Shown here: positions 59,740 through 64,000 of the stretch, one piece after another
Layout of the letters: each line of letters opens with the position of its first letter
Numbering within the stretch: the first letter of the stretch is position 1
NCBI RefSeq assembly: GCF_003985125.1
Contig: NZ_ML133568.1
Coordinates: forward strand, 369,039-433,038
Origin: Rhizobium phaseoli
Lineage (GTDB): Bacteria > Pseudomonadota > Alphaproteobacteria > Rhizobiales > Rhizobiaceae
DNA: 64,000 nt
Reading direction: 5' to 3'
Notes under the pieces: model-generated
Told to the model about the DNA's origin: nothing
What the model saw: the letters and a program-made list of their open reading frames with translations, nothing else
Database searches by the model: none
Made by a program: the position numbers and the translations under genes

Positions 59740-60953
59740 AGGTTTTTGACCCAGTTGGTTAGGTTGATGCCGTGTTTGGAGAACCGAACCTGCACTGTGC
59801 GCCCCACCTGGCAGAAGTTCGCAAAGTCGTCATTCATGAAGGATGGATCGAGGCGAACCCGAATGCGGGCATTGCGCTGCGTCGAGGGCGGCAAACTGGC
59901 GGCAAAGGAATCGGTTTCGACCAAAGCCGAACTGCCTCTGACCGAGATGACCGTGCCCTTGAAGACATCGCTGCGGCCGAACAAGCGCACCTGGGCGACA
60001 AGTCCCGGATAGATCTCGTCATAATTGACCTCGGGAACAAGGATATCCACGAACAGCTCCCGACAGTCGAGCAGGCGTATCAGCTCGTTGTTCAGCACGA
60101 CGTTGGAACCGTTGACGATACTCCTGCTCCAAACAACGCCGTCGAACGGCGCCGTCGCGGTTGCGGATTCAAGGCTGCTGACGCGATTGCTCTCTTGCAC
60201 CAGCTGCTTTTGCACTTCGCCGGCCCGCGTCTCGTTTTCCGCGATGCGTGAGTTCAAGTCGTTGATGCGAACGACAACCTCGTCTTCGCGCTGGCGCGAA
60301 TAGGGCACGTCATTCTGGCCGTCGCCGAAGACAAAGATACCCTGGCGGACCGCGTTGAGCCTTTGTTGCAATTGATCGACGGTCAGATTGCTGATTTCGA
60401 CCTCGCCGCCGGTCGCAGCGCCGGCGGCACGCGCGGCCTCGACCAGCTTCTGCGTCAGAATGCCTTTTGACTCGAGGGCCATGCGGCGGTCGAGGTCGAC
60501 CTGCGCGACCAGATCCTGGGCTTGCGACACCTCGACTTTTTTCCTGAGGATCTCGACTTCGCGTTCGAGATTGGCAATGGTCGTCTGCCTGTAGACTTCC
60601 AGTCTGGCAGACAATTCCTCGCGAAGCGCGGAGAGCTCGTCCCGTTCCTTCTTAAGCGCCGCGACACGGTCGAGCGCCGTGTTGCGATCGGCCTCGAGCG
60701 AGGCGAGGATGGCGCGATTGACGCGCGTATTTCTGATTTCCGCGAGCGATTGTCCCGCGTTGACCGGGCTGCCGACCTTGATGGGTTCTTCCGCAATCGT
60801 CCCGTCGATTGGGGCATTAACGACAGCAAACCGTGCGTTGACCGTGCCATCGAGGCTGGTAAAGCCGGTAATCGTCGGCAACGAGACGACAGTCACGAGT
60901 GTCAGCAGCAGCAGGCCGACAACGATGCGCGTAATGCGATGGTTCCAGATCAT
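59721..60953 (-). CDS. bgsB: BgsB-like membrane fusion protein
   Basis: This 410-residue HlyD-family protein has an N-terminal membrane anchor (IVVGLLLLTLVTVVSLPTI) and a split biotinyl-lipoyl domain. A long coiled-coil hairpin lies between about residues 85-270 (ALKKERDELSALREELSARL and others), with a C-terminal beta-barrel. It should carry the glucan made by BgsA through the periplasm, as BgsB is proposed to do in Sinorhizobium. It is first in the two-gene minus-strand operon. No dedicated regulator gene adjoins it. Confidence 0.78.
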   Translation of the reverse strand: MIWNHRITRIVVGLLLLTLVTVVSLPTITGFTSLDGTVNARFAVVNAPIDGTIAEEPIKVGSPVNAGQSLAEIRNTRVNRAILASLEADRNTALDRVAALKKERDELSALREELSARLEVYRQTTIANLEREVEILRKKVEVSQAQDLVAQVDLDRRMALESKGILTQKLVEAARAAGAATGGEVEISNLTVDQLQQRLNAVRQGIFVFGDGQNDVPYSRQREDEVVVRINDLNSRIAENETRAGEVQKQLVQESNRVSSLESATATAPFDGVVWSRSIVNGSNVVLNNELIRLLDCRELFVDILVPEVNYDEIYPGLVAQVRLFGRSDVFKGTVISVRGSSALVETDSFAASLPPSTQRNARIRVRLDPSFMNDDFANFCQVGRTVQVRFSKHGINLTNWVKNLWFSIL

Positions 60954-61373
60954 ATTGGCATCCGAAGGTATCGCTTTGCAGCCATCCGTCCCTATCGAGG
61001 CGGCACAAACGGATGCAACTCATTCTTGCATAATTTAGCGCATCGAAAATTAGTAGACAAGTGATGGTCGCATCGCTGCGACAGAAACCGTTCGGATCTG
61101 GAGAAGATGCAGCGCTCTGGCGGCTTGGCACCCGCATCAAGGCGATGCTCGGGGAAGATGCTCAAGCCATCTGTGGCGCAGCGACTAAGGTGATCGTGTG
61201 CTGGAAATCACTCCCCGCGCCTGACAGTGCTGCCGTCGCATCCGGACGGAAAACAGCATGATTCCACGCGATCTCTTTGCTAATGCGCGTCGCATGAAAC
61301 TTAATTCATGCGATGCGCTTTGGTTCTTTGCATGTCGTTATCCCCGAACCCGCAGACGTCCTGATGACATGCA
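60954..61373. other. Region upstream of bgsBA with one strong hairpin
   Basis: This 420-base stretch is without a supported gene. GCGCGTCGCATGAA (61285-61298) and TTCATGCGATGCGC (61305-61318) form a 14-base-pair stem (one G-T) with loop ACTTAA, followed by TTTGGTTCTTTG on the plus strand. It looks like a terminator for a plus-strand transcript, possibly a small RNA. It is also 55 bases downstream of the minus-strand gene at 61374. Confidence 0.5.
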
Positions 61374-61574
61374 TCAATGCGGTCGAAGCTTTTTGGTGGC
61401 GATCAGCATGACGAGATCTTCGGAAGCATCGGCGAGCTCCAATGCCAATTCCGCAGCCGACCATCCGCGTTTCTGCAAACCGACGAGCATTTCCACCATC
61501 GCGACTTCGACTTCTCGTCTGCAGTTCGAAATCGGCTTCATTTCGGTATGTTTCTCATCACATGCAGTGGTCAT
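61374..61574 (-). CDS. Small conserved hypothetical protein
   Basis: This 66-residue protein begins MTTACDEKHTEMKPISNCRR and continues with a helical stretch, VAMVEMLVGLQKRGWSAAEL, ending in DLVMLIATKKLRPH. GGAGG lies 5 bases before the ATG at 61574, which decides this start over two upstream ATGs. No family assigned. It is probably a cytoplasmic helical protein. It is isolated. Confidence 0.6.
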   Translation of the reverse strand: MTTACDEKHTEMKPISNCRREVEVAMVEMLVGLQKRGWSAAELALELADASEDLVMLIATKKLRPH

Positions 61575-62135
61575 GGTAGCCTCCATTCTGCCGTTGTATC
61601 GGCAGCGTCGCAAAATTTCGCCAATGGGTGGATATGGTAAGGGTTGCGCGCAAGCCTCGGCCTATTACGCATCGACACAGGCGGCTCCGGCCCGCGCGCA
61701 ACCCTTGGCGCCCTTATTTGCCGGTGTCCGGCCTCAGGAGCGTCTCGCATGAAGGTGAGCAGGGGAAACCCGCACGACCGGCGAAAGAATTGTTCCTGGC
61801 GCCTGGCGGTTGTGCGGAGAAGAACTCCTGTCGTAGGCTGATGCCTTCGCAAAGCGCGCACGAATATAGTCCCGATAGGTCACGGCCTATCCTCCTCTGC
61901 TTGCATATTTTGTTTTGATTAGTGCCGTTTCACGTTGAGGGTGCTTTGAAATTACATTGCACCGGCAAGTGACAATCTGGAGTTTCCGAACGTCCCCCGG
62001 AATTGACCATTGCTTATTTAGATACAGGAACAGGAGGCGATTGTCGTTATCGCCGCATCCTGAAAATTATCGGTGCGTCCATTTCTGCTCGTTAGGGAAT
62101 ATGATAAGTAACTTATGCACGCCTTGGAGGAGTGG
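61575..62135. other. Long leader/intergenic region before the AraC gene
   Basis: This 561-base stretch has no supported ORF. The part from about 61890 to 61950 is AT-rich (TTGCATATTTTGTTTTGATT) and may hold the promoter of the AraC gene. Frames crossing it on either strand are not preceded by a ribosome-binding site and are unlikely to be genes. Confidence 0.4.
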
Positions 62136-63278
62136 ATGGTTACCGAGTCTGGAGATGACCCCGCTGCCGGACGCGCATGGCCGGCCCACCTGGAGCGGCG
62201 GCGCTGGCCGCGCGAACCGGCCCCGCAGAAAGAACATCGGGCCGACGTTCCGCCAGCACTGGTGCCCTTGCGATTTTCGACGCAAGACCTGCCACCGAAA
62301 GAACAATTCCAGTCCTGGCGATCGCACATGGCGCCGCTTGTGGATGTTCATCTGCCGGACGGAAAATCAGAGGAGGACGGTTTTCTTGCGGAACAGACCG
62401 GCTGGCAACTCGGCGATATCCTCATCGTCCAGCAGCGCGCGCAGGCATGCAGCTATATCCGTGATCAGGCCATGCTGCGATCGAGCCCGATCGATCACTG
62501 GAATGTCGGCGTATTGCGCAGCGGCCGGACCTGGACCGAGGCCAATCGCCACGTGACGGAGACCGGCCCGGGGGAGATATTTTTCAGGTCTCTTGGTTAC
62601 CCGTATCGCGGGCGGATGACCGATTCAGCAGCCGTGCTCGTGTTCCTGCCCTATGAACTGCTGACCCGTGATGCGCCTCTTCTGCAGAACGCCCACAACA
62701 TCGCCCTCTCCGGTAGCCTGGCCGAATTGCTCGTCAGCTATATCAACGGCCTGGAAGCGAACCTCGGCAGTCTGACGGTGGAGGAAGTGCCGCGGATCGT
62801 CCGGACGATCGGCGACATGGTCGTTGCATGCGCTGCCTCGTCCGCAAGTTCGGATCGCGGCCAGGAACAGACCAATATGGGGCTGATGGAGCGGGCGCAT
62901 CGTTATATTCACCTCAATCTTCATTCCGACAACCTGACGCCTGACGTCATGTGCCGTGCGCTGGGCATCTCGCGGACGCGGCTCTACCAATTGTTCGAAA
63001 CGAGCGGCGGCGTCTTCAACTACATTCGCAGACGTCGGTTGCTGCAGGCCTATGCGGATCTTACCAATCCGACCGACAACAGGCCGATCTCGGAGATTGC
63101 CGAGGCCGCCGGCTTTGACGTCGCGGCCAATTTCACGCGCGCATTCAACCATGAATTCGGCCTCAGCCCGCGCGAAGTTCGAAAGACCATAGCAACCGAG
63201 CACCCGGCCATGCCCGCAACACGTTCCATGCAACATTTTGGCACAACGATCGGCGATTGGCTGACGCGCGCACGGTGA
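62136..63278 (+). CDS. AraC-family regulator with long sensor domain
   Basis: This 380-residue protein has an N-terminal AraC-binding-like (cupin) domain of the FeaR/NphR type (TGWQLGDILIVQQRAQACSY, GPGEIFFRSLGYPYRGR). Its C-terminal HTH has LTPDVMCRALGISRTRLYQL and ISEIAEAAGFDVAANFTRAF. GGAGG 5 bases before the ATG at 62136 decides the start. An upstream ATG at 62115 is less likely. Target genes are not obvious. The nearest are the secreted small protein downstream and the bgs operon upstream. Confidence 0.87.
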   Translation: MVTESGDDPAAGRAWPAHLERRRWPREPAPQKEHRADVPPALVPLRFSTQDLPPKEQFQSWRSHMAPLVDVHLPDGKSEEDGFLAEQTGWQLGDILIVQQRAQACSYIRDQAMLRSSPIDHWNVGVLRSGRTWTEANRHVTETGPGEIFFRSLGYPYRGRMTDSAAVLVFLPYELLTRDAPLLQNAHNIALSGSLAELLVSYINGLEANLGSLTVEEVPRIVRTIGDMVVACAASSASSDRGQEQTNMGLMERAHRYIHLNLHSDNLTPDVMCRALGISRTRLYQLFETSGGVFNYIRRRRLLQAYADLTNPTDNRPISEIAEAAGFDVAANFTRAFNHEFGLSPREVRKTIATEHPAMPATRSMQHFGTTIGDWLTRAR

Positions 63279-63396
63279 TGCTGCCGAGTCGGTAAATACC
63301 CTTTTTGCCAGAGAAATGCTGACGTTAACCAAGTGATTGAAATCCGGTAGTGAATCACTGCGGGTCTGAGTATGAGCGCTCTCAGGAGAGGGCATC

Positions 63397-63807
63397 ATGC
63401 GAAAAATTCTTTTCATCCTACTGGGCGCTGTCGTTTTCTGCGGGACTGCAAACGCTCAGGCCAGAGTAACCGCGACCCATCGAGACGGATTGATAGAAAG
63501 CTACCGTGCCTATATCGGTGAGGCCGATCTGTATAACTCGAAGGGTGCGAGGCTGACGCAGCCTTGGCAGATCATCCGACAAGACAGGGCAAACTTTCAC
63601 CAGTACGGCGTCCGAGACCGAGACGATCAATCAGACTCGTTCTTCGCGGATCCGGCCAATCGCCAGGCGCTCGAACAGATGCTTCGTAACGGCTCGATGA
63701 CGCGCGATGCAGCCAACATGATCGTTCGCGGCAACGTCTGGATCGACGTCGACATTTACGGCGGCCAGGGCACCGGCCGCTGGATCGATGTGACCGTATC
63801 CGACTGA
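63397..63807 (+). CDS. Secreted hypothetical protein
   Basis: This 136-residue protein has a clear signal peptide (MRKILFILLGAVVFCGTANA, cleavage near residue 20). The mature part is about 116 residues, with RDGLIESYRAYIGEADLYNS and, near the C-terminus, RGNVWIDVDIYGGQGTGRWI. There are no cysteines after cleavage. The start follows AGGAGAGGGCATC. It should be periplasmic. Family unknown. Confidence 0.75.
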   Translation: MRKILFILLGAVVFCGTANAQARVTATHRDGLIESYRAYIGEADLYNSKGARLTQPWQIIRQDRANFHQYGVRDRDDQSDSFFADPANRQALEQMLRNGSMTRDAANMIVRGNVWIDVDIYGGQGTGRWIDVTVSD

Positions 63808-63881
63808 TCTGCTAAGAGGAAAGCGGGCTCGGCTTGCTTGGCGCCCGCAAGTTCCATAAGACAGATTACGCCACTTTTGCA

Positions 63882-64000
63882 TGTAGCCGCAAAGTTAGAA
63901 TGTCCTGTTTCTGCAAAGTTGGAATGTCACACTCCCCGCATTTGCTGACGTGGGAGATTGCGGATGGGATTGATAGCGATGAGCGAGCGCGATCTGCAGC
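63882..64000 (+). mobile_element. Left end of an insertion sequence, cut by the window
   Basis: The end begins near TGTAGCCGCAAAGTTAGAAT. It carries two direct copies of GCAAAGTT(A/G)GAATGTC at 63889-63904 and 63913-63928, a subterminal arrangement typical of the ISNCY/IS1202-like elements of rhizobia. A transposase start follows at 63964. The element's exact left boundary is assigned by eye. Confidence 0.6.
63964..64000 (+). CDS. Transposase, first residues (ISNCY-like)
   Basis: Only 12 codons are present (MGLIAMSERDLQ). The phrase MSERDLQ is the usual beginning of ISNCY-family transposases in Rhizobium, as I recall the family. The subterminal repeats just upstream support this. The rest lies beyond the window. 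Confidence 0.55.
   Translation, partial: MGLIAMSERDLQ

Noticed and set aside
61061..61261. A 66-codon plus-strand frame upstream of the strong hairpin
   Set aside because: No ribosome-binding site, no typical codon bias and no recognisable similarity. A non-coding transcript is as likely.

Overview
The window looks like a Rhizobium replicon of the R. leguminosarum/R. etli type. The evidence is GC-rich coding sequence with strong third-position bias, a glxBCD-glnT cluster, a type III glutamine synthetase, a bgsBA-type glucan synthase pair, a typical alphaproteobacterial CCUCCUCCC-loop RNA next to a DUF1127 gene, and a stand-alone rhizobial flagellin. minCDE and bgsBA sit on secondary replicons in several well-studied rhizobia (for example pSymB), so a chromid is plausible. 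That is an inference. No tRNA, rRNA or CRISPR array was seen.

Layout. 1-7628: a C1/methylated-amine block, with the start of a sarcosine-oxidase-beta-like gene (minus), two regulators, glxB-glxC-glxD, glnT and purU. 7671-15233: an accessory efflux/redox block (SDR, F420-type reductase-like protein, TetR, RND pump, adaptor, second TetR). It ends near a decayed copy of the purU 3' end at 15337-15381. 15588-17505: minCDE and its terminator. 17604-21239: aldo/keto reductase, amine oxidase and a DEDDh exonuclease. 21418-21881: a 48-residue DUF1127 gene followed by four stem-loops with exact CCTCCTCCC loops (an alpha-r14/'cuckoo' RNA array). 22139-24610: kduI-kduD and a GntR regulator. 24620-33127: a very large GH94-like phosphorylase, a DHA2 exporter, a flagellin and a GH20 hexosaminidase. 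33137-35669: AraC and EamA genes, then a decayed copy of the hexosaminidase 3' end and two small overlapping ORFs. 35691-43571: a sugar/amino-acid catabolic region. The minus-strand run is RidA, RpiR, SDR, MFS and ROK. The divergent run is an NTF2-like protein, an MlrC-type M81 peptidase and a D-threonine-aldolase-like PLP enzyme.

43584-49176 is the clearest foreign segment. It holds a coiled-coil membrane protein, a second degenerate copy of the PLP-enzyme 3' end, a broken recombinase-type HTH, and a two-gene nuclease (DUF4297/Cap4-like) plus Ski2-like helicase module that resembles Hachiman-type anti-phage defence. An 11-base direct repeat lies at both edges. 49236-54642 is a sugar ABC importer operon with an oxidoreductase. 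54971-57369 holds a dienelactone hydrolase, a DUF606 transporter pair and a small conserved protein. 57745-60953 encodes a BgsA/BgsB-like c-di-GMP-type glucan synthase system. The window ends with an AraC regulator, a secreted small protein and the left end of an insertion sequence.

One cross-cutting pattern stands out. Three times, a complete gene (purU, the GH20 gene, the PLP enzyme) is followed by accessory cargo and then by a diverged, same-orientation copy of that gene's own 3' end. This is what is left when incoming DNA carries its own 3' end for the target gene and displaces the native one.
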